In this document: positions 1 to 10,599 of the stretch, one piece after another | Position numbering within the stretch: position 1 is the stretch's first letter | Layout: every line of letters starts with the position of its first letter | From: Calliopum simillimum | Taxonomy: Eukaryota; Arthropoda; Insecta; Diptera; Lauxaniidae | DNA length: 64,000 nt | Direction: 5' to 3' | NCBI GenBank assembly: GCA_951812925.1 | Contig: OX638372.1 | Coordinates: 50,743,722 to 50,807,721 of the forward strand | The notes under the pieces: model-generated | Seen by the model: only the letters and a program-made list of their open reading frames with translations | Database searches by the model: none | What the model was told of the DNA's origin: nothing | Program-made: the position numbers and the translations under genes

Positions 1-591
1 TTTGTATAGCCTGTTTCCCTATCGGAACAGTTCCCGACTATCTATAAATCTCGTCACTGCCGTGGGATTAATATAAGCTATATTAGCGCACAACTCTAAT
101 GCGCGGTCCTACGTTTGAAAAATGGACGCTATTTATCCCATTACAACTGCTTTTTCGAATCTTACGACCCCAGCTCTTGCGGTGTCATCTTCCATTTTGG
201 GCCCATCAGTGAGCCATAACTGTTAGCCCTGTTTTACATTTATATTATTCCTCCTACACTCACGCGGTAATTGATGACCACTTTGAATTTTCTAGAGAAA
301 ACAAACTTTATACTAATCTCATAGGAGACTGCAAGACATGGTGTATCCAAAAACACATCCAGGACTTTGACATGTTTTGTTTGTTCTGTAATCTGAAAAA
401 GTTTTAAGGGTTAATTCAGACAAAGGGTCGTGGCATTTCGTATGCAAAAACAAAATTTTCTGAATACTACGTTCCTACAAGAGATTTATCTGTGACGAAA
501 TTTATAAATTGCATCGTTAAATCCCACCCGTTTCCACCGATCGAAGAAGATTTATTTTTGACAGTAAACGTCGTTAGTGGGAAAATAAAAG

Positions 592-1256
592 TTGTTATTC
601 TTTTTTTTTGGATTTTTGGATCTTAAATACCAAATCAATTCCAAAAAATCATCTTTTCGGACGAGGCTCATTTCCACCTCATCGGCTATGTTAACAAGCA
701 AAACTGCCATATCGGAAAATCCACAAGTGATCGTGGAGAAGCTAATGCATCCACTGCGAGTCACTATGTGGTGCGGTTTATGGGTCGGGCCGTTTTTTTT
801 TTTTTTTTCGAAGATAACGGAAATTCCGGAAATGCCAACTCTGAGCGGTACTACATTAAATTTGAGGATTTTTTTGTACCGGAGCTTGAAGCTCAAGGTC
901 TGGACAATATGTGGTTTCAACAGGATGGCGCTAAACCACAAACTACTCGCCTCAATTTGGACTTTTTCCGTCGCAAATTCCCGAACCGTGTAATTTCTCG
1001 TGGCGGCGATGGGAATTGGCCACCCAGATCATGCGATTTGACACTGTTAGACTTTTTTCTGTGGGGTTACACGAAGGATAAAGTCTATGTGAATGATCCG
1101 AAGACAATTCCAGACTTGAAAAGCAATATTACATCGGTGATTCGGGCCATTCCGGAGGCCATACTGTAAAATGTCATCAAAAATATGGCCGAAAGAGTGA
1201 GATATCTACGGAATAGTTCCGGTGAACATATCCACGAAATAATTTTCCACACATAA
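592..1256 (+). pseudogene. Mariner-like (Tc1/mariner superfamily) transposase remnant
   Basis: Decayed DDE transposase. Seen: an SDEAHF motif at about 657-674, WFQQDGA at about 911-931 and WPPRSCDLT...LDFFLWG at about 1017-1063. These are the surroundings of the three catalytic acidic residues in insect mariner-like elements. The C-terminal end (NVIKNMAERVRYL...IIFHT) runs to a stop at 1254-1256, but a TAA at 1167-1169 interrupts it. The SDEAHF segment lies in a different frame from the rest, and a T-run at 793-808 marks a likely frameshift. Sequence from about 300-590 probably belongs to the same copy but is too decayed to read. The 3' end of the element seems to be split by the foldback insertion at 1358 and to resume at 2916. 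It cannot encode an active enzyme. Confidence 0.8.
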
Positions 1257-1348
1257 TCCTATTGTGTGACCTTTCGAACGAAATAAAATATTTTTAAAAG
1301 TTCCGCACCGTTCGCGTTTTATTCAAAATCAAAATTCCACACATCTTC

Positions 1349-1357
1349 ATGGAACAC
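1349..1357 (+). repeat. Left target-site duplication of the 1358-2915 foldback
   Basis: ATGGAACAC, repeated exactly at 2916-2924. The unit may be 8 bp (TGGAACAC) or 9 bp. Removing the element joins a sequence reading TGGAACACCCTTTA, which looks like the 3' terminal region of the mariner-like element whose transposase remnant lies upstream. Confidence 0.8.
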
Positions 1358-2915
1358 TAGGGGTGTTTTAGTGCACGAATTTTGGATTTTGATACTTGAC
1401 ACCCCTCAATTTTGTGAGGTTGGAAAAAAAAATTAGTTTGCAAAAAAAATTTTGGGGGTGGGGTCAGGGTAAGGGTTGGCGCATCGAGGTCAAAGATGAG
1501 AGAAAAGGAGAAACAATTTACTTACAGCCCTACAAGAGGGGCCACCTCTAGAGGGTTCAAATGTATGACCGACCCACATTTTTTTTTCTCCCCCAACATT
1601 TTTACCAAACATACCTACCCCTTATCTCTAACCCCTAAGGGGGCTTGCATACAAAATTGAAATTTTTAGGAAATCGACCCCCACCACTCCCAGGGTGCCC
1701 CTAGAAGGGCAAATGTATGACCAGCCCCTAATATTTTTTCCTCTGCAACATTTTTTCCACCATGCATACCCTCTATCTTTAGCTCTTTAGGGGGCTCCCA
1801 TACAAAACTGACGTCATAGACATAAAAAATATGGAAAGGAAATCGTCAAATAGGCCCATAACTGCCCAGGAGTCTCTCCTAGAGGAGTCAAATATATGAC
1901 CGAACCCTATTACCCCCCCCTCCAAAGTTTCACAGCTTACCTACCCCCCTATTTCCAATCCTTAAGGCTCCCATACAAAGTTACGGTTTTTTTAAAAACT
2001 GCCCCCACTGCCCTAACTGGACCATAACTGAACCATGGGTACCCCTAGAAGGGTCAAATGTATGACCGACCCCCATTATTTCTAGGAAAATTTATAAAAA
2101 AACAAAAAATGTATGGCAGCCCCTTTCAGGGTTGAAAATAGGGGGTAAGTATGTGGCCAAAAAATATAGGTCCCGAAAAAATAATGGGGGTCGGTCATAC
2201 ATTTAACCCTTCTATGGGTATCCGTGGGCCAATTAGGGCAGTTGGGGCATTTTATATAACAACAGTAACTTTGTATGGGAGCCCCCTTAAGGATTAGAAA
2301 TAGGGGGTACGTATGCTGAGAAAAATCTTTGGAAGGGGGTTAATGGGGGTCGGTCTTATATTTGACTCCTCTAGGAGTGACTTCTGGGCAGTTATGGGCC
2401 TATTTGACGATTTCCTTTCCATATTTTTCATGTCCATGACATCTATTTCGTATGGGAGTCCCCTAAAGAGTAAGAGATAGAAGGTAAGTATGTTAGGAAA
2501 AAATGTGGGGGAGAAAAAAATATTATGGACAAGTCATACATTAGACCCTTCTAGGGGCACCCAGGGAGTGGTGGGGGTCGATTTCCTAAAAATGTCAATT
2601 TTATATAGGAGCCCTCTTAGGAGTTAGAGATAGGGGGTAAGTATGTTTGGTAAAAATGTTGGTGGGGGAAAAATAATGTGGGTTTGTCATACATTTGACA
2701 CCTCTAGAGGTGACCCCTGAGCATTTGTAGGGCTGTATGTAAATTTTTTCTCTTTTTCTCTCACCTTTGACCTCGATGCGCCAACCTTTACCCTCACCCC
2801 ACCCCCAAAATTTTTTTTGCAATCTAATTTTTTTTTCCAACCTCACAAAATTGAGGGGTGTCAAGTATCAAAATGTTGTTACTAAAGATCTCCATACATT
2901 CTTAAAACACCTCTA
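1358..2915. mobile_element. Foldback element with tandem-repeat arms, hAT-like or FB-like ends
   Basis: A palindromic element of 1558 bp. The left end TAGGGGTGTTTTA (1358-1370) is matched in reverse at 2903-2915 with one mismatch. The arms pair to near the centre (about 2137). For example, the GGTTGGCGCATCGAGGTC segment near 1475 reappears inverted near 2770, and GGGGTCGGTCATAC-type sequence pairs across 2060 and 2190. Each arm is itself a series of diverged modules of about 150-200 bp carrying CCTAGAnGGGTCAAATGTAT and GGGGGCTCCCATAC. Flanking copies of ATGGAACAC sit at 1349-1357 and 2916-2924. The 8-bp version with TAGGG ends would fit hAT; a 9-bp version would resemble Drosophila FB elements. 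There is no coding capacity. The 87-codon minus-strand frame at 2601-2864 is a shadow. Confidence 0.85.
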
Positions 2916-2924
2916 ATGGAACAC
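2916..2924 (+). repeat. Right target-site duplication of the 1358-2915 foldback
   Basis: ATGGAACAC, an exact copy of 1349-1357. Confidence 0.8.
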
Positions 2925-3059
2925 CCTTTACTTTAAAGAGTTTTTTGAAGCTTTTTGTACATGGTGTAGAGCAGTGTTTTTCAACCATTTTCCATTTTTT
3001 AATTTCGCGAACGGCATCATACATTTTTGCATCTTTCGCGGACTGACAATAAATCGCCG

Positions 3060-4300
3060 CAGAACTCCAAAGATAACACCCTTTTCTTTTGTGTAGCAGT
3101 GTTATTAGAATTGAAATTACTTTAAAATCTTATATCTTTCGATATTTGAATTGCTATCCTCATACATTTCAACTTCTCAACGTTCACTTTGCTAATACAA
3201 CTTTTGACCTTAATTACTCATTCCCATAAACATCTAAGAGGAATCTTGCTAATAAATCCGCTAACTTGAAAACATCAGCGAATGTTAATTAGCCACTAAT
3301 TACCTTATGCTAATTGCAGTTAAGCGCCTTAAAGTAAAAGAAAAACGTGGCCTTAAAAGAACAGCAAAAGATAAAATTGAAAAAGACTTTACAAAGCTTT
3401 GCTAACTTTTGATGATATTTTATGTCTTGCGGGGTATTCACAGATTTCATGCCATTTATTTAGTAAGAAAATATTTCAGAACGTCACTTTGTTCATGTTA
3501 ACCCCACTTATGAGTGTTACCATCACTCTTAGGGAATGAATGTGTTACGATTTGTTTTCTATGTCTACTTTCTAAATAAAAAAACAAAAACAAATATGAA
3601 AATAAAAATAAAAACAGCATGACAAAAACAGAAATAGATCAACGACCAACATCCATCCAACACACCATAGTACCATCATCAACTATGCAACTATGGCGCA
3701 AAGTACAAATTAGCGATGACAACAACCATAAACATTGCATATTAAAAGCATAAATAGAAATATAAAAGAAAATTGATTGAATGAACCCATGTAAATGGTG
3801 TCAATTGCAATAAGTTTTTTTTTTTACTTTTCGTTTTTTGTTTTTGTTTGTTTCATAAATTGTGAGAACATAATTTGCATTTGTAAAAGTTTCCTATTCA
3901 AGCAATCAAGTAGTATTGGTTAACACTTATTCGAAAATTTGTTGAAATTTAGCACATCAGTTCCATCTTGAATTGTTATTGTGCGAATAAAAGTAGGAGT
4001 GCTTGCATACTGTTCTTAAAGGACAGGATTATAACAAAAAAATAACAATATCCTAAGCTAATAAGGCATTTTATTGTATAATTCTTCAAAAATTAGTCGA
4101 AACAAAAAACATAAAGTATCCAAAAATTCTAAGCATTTTTTTTCCAAAAAAACGTTTTTCGAATGATGCCTTGCTTTTGAGTAATGAAAATATAAACAAA
4201 TCGATTTTTGAAAGCGAATATTATGCAATAATTTCAAAAAACTATGATAGGGGCAAGACTTTGCTACACTGAGACGATAGCAATACCATAGCTGTGTAAA
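3060..4300. other. Non-coding AT-rich DNA, no gene recognised
   Basis: No reading frame with coding character and no recognisable domain. Around 4110-4250 there is a stretch resembling 12650-12800 (the shared GATGCCTTnnTTTT and ATCGATTTTTnnAA motifs), so at least that part is an old interspersed repeat. Confidence 0.5.
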
Positions 4301-4310
4301 ACCCCCGATG

Positions 4311-4468
4311 TGTCTTGCAAAGTTAGCTGTTCATTCATGAATGATATCTCTTCAAGTTTTCAATTTGTCAAATTTTCTTCATATGCTGATGACCTAAAAG
4401 TGTTCTTCAAAATCAATGATTTTTCTGATTGTCAAATGCTTCAATCTGATTTAAATAATGTCTCTTCA
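4311..4468 (+). pseudogene. LINE reverse transcriptase fragment (jockey-like), 5' part
   Basis: The translation contains FSSYADDLKVFFKI followed by DCQMLQSDLNNVSS. The YADD box is the reverse transcriptase active-site motif (FADD/YADD), and the DC..LQSDLN context is that of jockey-type non-LTR retrotransposons. The frame is cut at about 4468 by the insertion at 4469-5187 and continues at 5188. The upstream half of the element is missing or unreadable, so this is a 5'-truncated dead copy. Confidence 0.8.
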
Positions 4469-5187
4469 TACACGCAGAAAAATACGCTTCACAATTTTTA
4501 CTCCACTCGGCTAGTCGAAAAAATAAAGTAATCAACACTTAACTTCAAGTATAACTTACCTTACGTAAGAACTATTTGATGAATCCCTAACATCATATTT
4601 ACAAATAAAATGTAGTTAAATAATAAAGGAATATTTACTACAAATTTCCTACATTTGACTTTATGTAAAGTAATTTATACTTTCAGAAAAAAAATGTATG
4701 ACCATTTCGAATTTATAATTCTAGTCAAAATAACTTTATTTTTTTCACGCACAAAAATGAGTGTCAATTGTTACCTTACTCGAGTAAGGTAAATATCACA
4801 AAAAATATAAAATCATTTTGACTTTCATAATTTTAGTAACAATTTCTATTTTTGGACAGACATTTTCTTTATATACAAATTTTTTTGCTTCTACATCACA
4901 TGCGTAAGCAGCGCAGAGGATATGTATCTGACTATCATACGGAAGGGCCAGGGTTCGTACCACGGCGCCGGTCAGCTAATTTTTATTAGTTTTTTTTTTT
5001 TTTTGTTGTTTGAATTTTACAGTAAGGTAAATATCACGCCAATTTTTTGAAAAAAATTACTAGCAAACATACTTACATTCTGAATTGACTAAAACAGTAA
5101 GGTGTAAAGTTGTCACTATTCTGACTTGAAATTCTGCTAAAATTTATGAGAAATAAAGTAGCGAGTACTATATTTTTTCTCCGTGTA
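4469..5187. mobile_element. TIR element (MITE-like) inserted into the LINE fragment
   Basis: The ends are inverted: TACACGCAGAAAAA at 4469-4482 and TTTTTCTCCGTGTA at 5174-5187. The outermost TA on both sides may be the target duplication, which would make the element 4471-5185 with CACG termini. Joining 4468 to 5188 restores a LINE reading (VSS followed by F-E-T-N-N). The body has no long frame. It carries GTAAGGTAAATATCAC repeats (near 4786 and 5024) and a tRNA-like segment at 4905-4975. Confidence 0.65.
4905..4975 (+). repeat. tRNA-like (SINE head) segment
   Basis: GTAAGCAGCGCAGAGGA resembles an RNA polymerase III box A, and GGGTTCGTACC, about 45 bases further on, resembles box B (consensus GGTTCGANNCC, one mismatch). 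A T-run follows at about 4989-5002. No full tRNA cloverleaf is evident, so I call it a SINE-like piece, not a tRNA gene. Confidence 0.4.
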
Positions 5188-5395
5188 GTTTGAAACTAAT
5201 AACTTCCTCTTTATCTTAATAAATGCTATCATATGACTGTTGCTAAAATGAATTCGCTCATAGTATTTTCATACTTATTCGTTTGCGAATCTTGGGGTTG
5301 ACTTTGACTCTCATTTCATTTTCAATGGTTATATAACAAAATTTTACCAAAAGCTTACTCACTCCTAGCGTTCATCAAAAGAAATAGGTCTGCTT
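5188..5395 (+). pseudogene. LINE reverse transcriptase fragment, 3' continuation
   Basis: It resumes the frame broken at 4468. One frame reads ANLGVDFDSHFIFNGYITK from about 5287. After a one-base shift another reads KILPKAYSLLAFIKRN from about 5338. The order (LGV.FDS...F..HI, then KAY..L.FIKRN) is the conserved region downstream of the YADD box in jockey-type LINEs. The fragment ends where the ~800-bp repeat begins. It is frameshifted and truncated. Confidence 0.75.
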
Positions 5396-6112
5396 TTGCT
5401 TATATAGGAGGTGCCACGCCCTCTTGTCCGAGTTTTTCTAGTTTTAGCTTAAAGCGCTCATTTTTAGTCTTTAGTATTTGAGTGAAGTTTGGTTGGATTA
5501 TCTCAAAAAACTCTTTCAGTATAGCATTTTGAAACTTTTGCTCATATGTGTGGTGCTACGCCCCCTGGTCCAATTTCACCCAATTTTTGTTGAGAGCTTT
5601 TATTTATGATTCTTAGTGTCTGAGTCAAATTTAGTTCGAATATCTCATGAAACGCTTTCAGTATAGCGTTTTGAAGCTTTTGCTTATATGGGAGGTGCCG
5701 CGCCCTCTTGTCCGAATTTGATCACTTTTTTCAGAGCTTGCGCATACAATTCTTAGTATTTATGCGTATTTTAGTTGCATTGTCGTGAAAAATACTCCTA
5801 AAATTGCATTTTGAATATATTTTTTGTATGGGCGGTAGGCGTGTCCGTTAACCGATTTCCCTCACTTTCAATCCCCCGAGCTATCTCTGACGATGGAGGC
5901 AGTGTACCAAATTTCATTGAAATATCTTGCTCAGTTTTCCCAAAAAGTGTATTTCAACACACAACCAGCCAGCCAGACAGACGGACATGGCTATATCGAA
6001 TCAGGAGGTGACGCTGATCAAGAATATATGTACTTTTCTATATCTGCCATGCCTCTTTCTCTGCGTTACAAACGAAAGGAAAAAGTGAATATACCCTGGG
6101 TGTAGGGTATAA
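5395..6112 (+). repeat. Copy A of the ~800-bp GGTGCCACGCCC interspersed repeat
   Basis: A left-truncated copy of the family seen whole at 12901, 33859 and 35080. It holds two or three tandem modules of about 140-150 bp, each with a GGAGGTGCCACGCCC-type box and a TCAGTATAGC(A/G)TTTTGAA box. A CAGCCAGCCAGACAGACGGA tract follows, and the copy closes with GGGTGTAGGGTATAA. The predicted peptides (MNIFFVWAVGVSV...) are incidental translations of the repeat. Confidence 0.8.
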
Positions 6113-6559
6113 AAATACTACAAGAAATTGGAAACCTATCTTTAGAGCTGGAAGATAAAATGTAACCATTATATTCATATATTTTTTTGTGATTTGATTT
6201 GATATGTTTATTCACAAAAAACAGTTTTATGTATATGAAAAATTTTATACCAAAACTTTAAACTTCTATTTCATTCAATTATAAGTTCAAAGTTTTCTTA
6301 AACTATTATCGAAATGATCTAAAATTTTAAAATCTGACTTAAATTTGAAAAAAAACTTTTCAAAAAGTTGGTTCCTAGGTCTGATGCTTAGTGAATATCT
6401 GAGAAGTGGTTGAACAAAAAGTAACATTTCCATGTTTCCAGATGCTGATACCACCTAAAATCGTTGGTGCGGATGTTTGTCATCACTTACCGTCCAAGCC
6501 ACTTAAGGTATTGATACCATATTCACACAATATGTTTTTTTAGTGCTCCAGTTGGTTTA

Positions 6560-6995
6560 ATTTTAATATGAAGGGGATGTGGTACACCCATATAAAAACC
6601 GACAAAAAGTAAATGTTTTTTTTTTTGCACAAAAGGGGGGATTGAATGATGAAGCTTTACACCCCACATACAAAATCTGTATGCAAATAAAACACTCAAA
6701 ACGCTTTATCTCCGCACATATGGCAGTTATCAATTCAAAACTTGATGCACAGATGTATAAGATATTTATCAAGAACCATACAAACAGAGGGAATTAAAGC
6801 ATGGGGCATATACATTCAATATTGCAGTTATGATACTTGAAATATGAATGTACATAGTTTCTACTAAAAGACATGCAGAAAATGGGGGATTGACTCAGGG
6901 GCGTTGTACACCCATATAAAAAAAAAAAACCTAAATCATCGCGCCACCTACAGGAAAGAGCAGAACAACTTTTGCCGGGCCATCTAGTAAATTAT
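6560..6995 (+). repeat. Degenerate interspersed repeat with duplicated TACACCCATATAAA box
   Basis: GTGGTACACCCATATAAAA at about 6580 and TTGTACACCCATATAAAAA at about 6905 are direct repeats. After the second come CATCGCGCCACCTACAGGAA and GCCGGGCCATCTAGTA, which give the block a defined right end. Nothing coding is convincing. Confidence 0.45.
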
Positions 6996-6999
6996 ATAA

Positions 7000-8440
7000 T
7001 TTTATAATGTTAAAACTAATGCTACTCGTATATTATTGCCGTAACAGTCTTCTATGGTATCGCTGCACATTTTCAAAATTTAGCTATAAGTTTCATGAAA
7101 AATATTAAATTTCCGCGCATTTTCCAACACTACACGATGAGTTTTTAATGACTAATGTGGGACATGATGTCAACAACTTGTTAATTAATAGTTTTGTATT
7201 TTTTCATATTGTTTTCTATTACAAATATGCATTTCACTTAGTAACCACAAAGAGCACAGATGTTCTTAGTAAAAAAAAAAAAAATATTTTTACGTGCTTC
7301 CGCTGAGGTTTTTTTTGTTTTTATAAATGTACTGCATAGCAAAAAATTTTTTTGACCCGACGTCAGACAAAAACAATGAACAACAAAACAAATTTTAGTG
7401 CACACCATACCGCACTCCCCGCAACTCATCCAACTAACATTTGTCCAGCCGGTTTTAGAGTACATACAATCGTAGCGCATACAAAAACTTTTTTATTTTC
7501 TAATTTAATAAATTGCTATAAAACCAACCACCAGCAAACTATTAGGTACGTCTCGTATCATCAACAGCAGCGGCAAAATTGTTGACGCTACTCAGCCTCA
7601 GCGTTTCAATTAAGATCAATTCAGTAGATTTGATTTGAAAAAATGATCTTCAAATGATTCTTGCGAAAATTCACTTAAATATGCAGGGCACTTTTTTTTC
7701 TTTCTAATTTTTTTCATTACAATATTAGGGATGAAGCATTTCTTTTTCGATATCGACCATAAGTTTTTGATACAACTGAACTAAAGATGCTAAGAGTGAA
7801 ACTAATTAATTCTTTCATGCAACTCGGTGGTGTATTTATATACAGTAGGATCCCCAGAGATCAAAATTCGACCACAAATGTATTAAATAATTTTGGTACT
7901 TTTTGGACATTTTTAGTACTTTTCTTTTGCTATTTGGCACCTAACTGAAAAGCTCATTTATCACCCATGGTATAATTCAAGCGAAATATAAACAAAAAAC
8001 ATGAAGTCAGTGGTATGCTTATTGTTTTTCTCTTTGTGCTTTATCCTTTTTTCAGCTCTGTGTGACTGTGTATTTTGTTGTTGTTAGTAATGAAAAATTT
8101 GAATTTAATTTTACCTAGCTTAAGGCCAAAATATTAACATAATTTCAACTTTGTGCACATCTACACACAAATACCTTTCTTATGTTGCATAATTTAAAGT
8201 TATGCTCTATTTCTAACATAGTAAAAAAAGATAGACAAGTTCTTGTCCTGCCTATTAGTATATAGATTATTTTTCTTACAGACATTTTTATTGCATTTTT
8301 TTTATTAAAACATTATTTTTTTATTAATTTAAGGAAAAAAAAAAAAAACAAATTGGATTACATAAATGGTTTAAAAGATGTACACAAATGAAAATGACTC
8401 TTTGAAATGCAGCGTTTGCAATTTTTCTCCAAAAATTTCT
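7000..8440. other. Non-coding AT-rich DNA
   Basis: No gene or repeat family is recognised. The reading frames at 7238-7585 are short and lack domain or codon signal. Confidence 0.5.
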
Positions 8441-9632
8441 AAGTTGGCTTTATCTAGCTACTAGCCTTCTTTGCCCGCTTTGCTAGGCATGTTTGTTTTG
8501 TTTTTTGATTTCTAATAGCTTAGAAGGTGTACAATGATAAAATGTTGATTTACGCCACTGCCACGTCACCAATAAAAATTTAGGTATTTTGAGAAAGTTA
8601 ATTTCATTTCAAACCATCTTAAAAATTGGCAATGGCATAGCTGGAGTGTCCCAGGAAACCATCAATTAAGGCTTGTTGATAGTTTGCCTTAGATGTTTTT
8701 CCTGTAGTACATCTAGATATTCTTCGTTTTTAATATAAAGCCTTCGGGTGACCTTCGGGAAGCATTGGGTATTCCAAAAAACTATCAATTGAAGTTTATT
8801 GATGGTTCACCATATATTTTTCCCCCCTCGTATACCTAGATATTCTTCGTTTTGATTATGGAGCCTTCGGGTGACCTTCGGGAACCATCGGGTGTTCAAA
8901 AAAACTATCAATTGAAGTTTATTGATGGTTCACCATATATTTTTTCCCTCTCGTATACCTAGATATTCTTCGTTTTGATTATGAAGCCTTCGGGTGACCT
9001 TCGGGAACCATCGGGTGTTCAAAAAAACTATCAATTGAAGTTTATTGATGGTTCACCATATATTTTTTCCCTCTCGTATACCTAGATATTCTTCGTTTTG
9101 ACTATCAATCCCTCGGGTGACCTTCGGCAAACTTCGGATACTCCAAAAAACTATTAATTAAAACTTAATGAAAGCCTGCTATAGACATTTTCCCTCTAGT
9201 GTACCTAGATATTCTTCGTTTTGACTATGAAGCCCTCGGGTGACCTTCGGCAAACTTCGGGTATTCCAAAAAACTATCAATTAAAACTTCTTGAAAGTTC
9301 GCCATAGATATTTTCCCTCTCGTATACCTAGATATTCTTCGTTTTGACTATGAAGCCCTCGGGTGACCTTCGGCAAACTTCGGGTACTCCAAAAAACTAT
9401 CAGTTAAAACTTGTTGAAAGTTCGCCATAGATATTTTTCCTCTAGTGTACCTAGATATTCTTCGTTTTGACTATTAAGCCTTCGGGTGGTCTTCGGAAAC
9501 CTTCGTGTATAGCATAAAAACATTTCCATACCTAATATATACTCATTTCCAAATTTTCAGCTCAATTGGACGAATGGCTTCTGAGTGATAATGCTTCAGA
9601 CAGACACACAGTCATTTTTATATATATAGATG
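8440..9632 (+). mobile_element. Non-autonomous element containing a 123-bp tandem array
   Basis: The left side carries CTAGCTACTAGCCTTCTTTG and a CCCGCTTTGCTAGGCATG box. The right side carries AGCTCAATTGGACGAATGG, a GACAGACACACAGTC tract and a TATATATAGATG end. Between them is the array described separately. This layout (a conserved head and tail around internal tandem repeats) is common in non-autonomous insect elements, including Helitron derivatives, but I see no diagnostic Helitron terminus. The boundaries are approximate. Confidence 0.55.
8650..9510 (+). repeat. Seven-copy tandem repeat, period about 123 bp
   Basis: The box TAGATATTCTTCG starts at 8714, 8838, 8960, 9083, 9206, 9329 and 9452, giving spacings of 122-124. 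Each unit also contains CTATCAATTGAAGTTT-type sequence and a CCTTCGGGTGACCTTCGG box. Units 2-4 are nearly identical. Units 5-7 form a second subgroup (GCAAACTTCGG), so the array has grown by local amplification at least twice. Confidence 0.95.
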
Positions 9633-9735
9633 TCTTCCAACTATACAAAAATTAGATGTGAGAATATACTCTTTCAATTTAAGTCAAAAATAGTTTGACA
9701 TAAATATTTCTTGCTAATCAATCAATTCATCAATA

Positions 9736-10130
9736 GTGTCGCCTGCGGGCATGGGTCGGGTCTGGGCACCTCCCGTAACGTTTGACGGAAAACAAATACG
9801 GCTGTTCTGACAAATGCTAAGCGCGTGTTATGACAGCACGAAGTTTTTGTGCATATACTGGAGCAAACAGACGCATTTGCTTTGTGCTGAGAAGAAAACA
9901 ATTTTTGAATAAATGAAAGTCAACACAAAAGTTTTTTTCAATAATTTTCCAAGTGCGATAAATCAAAGTGAATCAATCGAAAAGCTGAAAGCAGTAAATT
10001 TATTATATTTATTATATTTTGTGATTAAAAATTGAATCCAACCAAAATGTTCACACAACAGAATTTGCTTACTGCTTTTCAAAGTGGCTTTCAAAGTCGG
10101 CTGTGGGCAACCATTAGGGTCGGTTGTGGG
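9736..10130 (+). repeat. Paired GGGCA(C/T) boxes of a pogo-like element
   Basis: Doublets of a short motif: GCGGGCATGGG and TCGGGTCTGGGCACC at about 9744-9770, then TCGGCTGTGGGCAACC and TCGGTTGTGGGCACCCC at about 10097-10132. The members of each doublet lie about 15-21 bp apart. They precede the transposase remnant at 10240-10560 and probably belong to the same element. Confidence 0.5.
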
Positions 10131-10239
10131 CACCCCTCTTTTTTTTATTTAATGCGTGTGATTTACTGAAATATCGTCGTGGATGTCAACATAATAAACT
10201 TAAATGGTGTTCTTATCCCTTTTTACGCTTTTTCTAGTG

Positions 10240-10560
10240 GAAAGGAAAGAACCAATAGGCCCTTTAAAGATATCGCAGAAAAAAAGTTGTTTTCATTAAG
10301 TATGGGTGGAAAGTGGCATACCACTTTGCAAAAAATTTTAGTATTGGGTTTCCAGAAAAGTAAACCGAGGAGCAGATGGAGGGCATGAATTGGTACAAAA
10401 AATGCATGCATGGAAAAAGAGCAACTTCAACAAGGGCTAGAAATTCCGTCTAGTTTCAGGGCAAAAGGCATGATGCCATTCAATCCAGACGTTTCCAGTG
10501 ACGCTGATTTTGTTGAAGCCGTTGAGCAGAATTTTTTGAATTTGTGTGAGTCAATGTTTC
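10240..10560 (+). pseudogene. CENP-B/pogo-like transposase remnant
   Basis: Frame-hopping translation gives GWKVAYHFAKNFSIGFPEK, then (after a TAA) MEGMNWYKKCMHGKRATSTR, and in another frame SSFRAKGMMPFNPD. This order matches the DNA-binding region (AYEFA..N.I..PF, W..GF..R, TS.ARA) and the later FRA.G..PFNP motif of CENP-B/pogo/jerky-type transposases. The intervening DDE catalytic region is absent. This is a broken internal-deletion copy. The assignment rests on short motifs only. Confidence 0.5.
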
Positions 10561-10599
10561 CAAAATAAATCCATTTTTTTTTACAATATGTATAAAGCC

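Noticed and set aside
2601..2864. Minus-strand frame of 87 codons
   Set aside because: Lies wholly in the arm of the 1358-2915 foldback; the mirrored arm gives the same kind of frame.
2972..3060. Possible hAT end (CAGTGTTTTTCAACC and TTCGCGAACGG)
   Set aside because: It looks like a hAT terminus, but no inverted partner or 8-bp duplication is found nearby.
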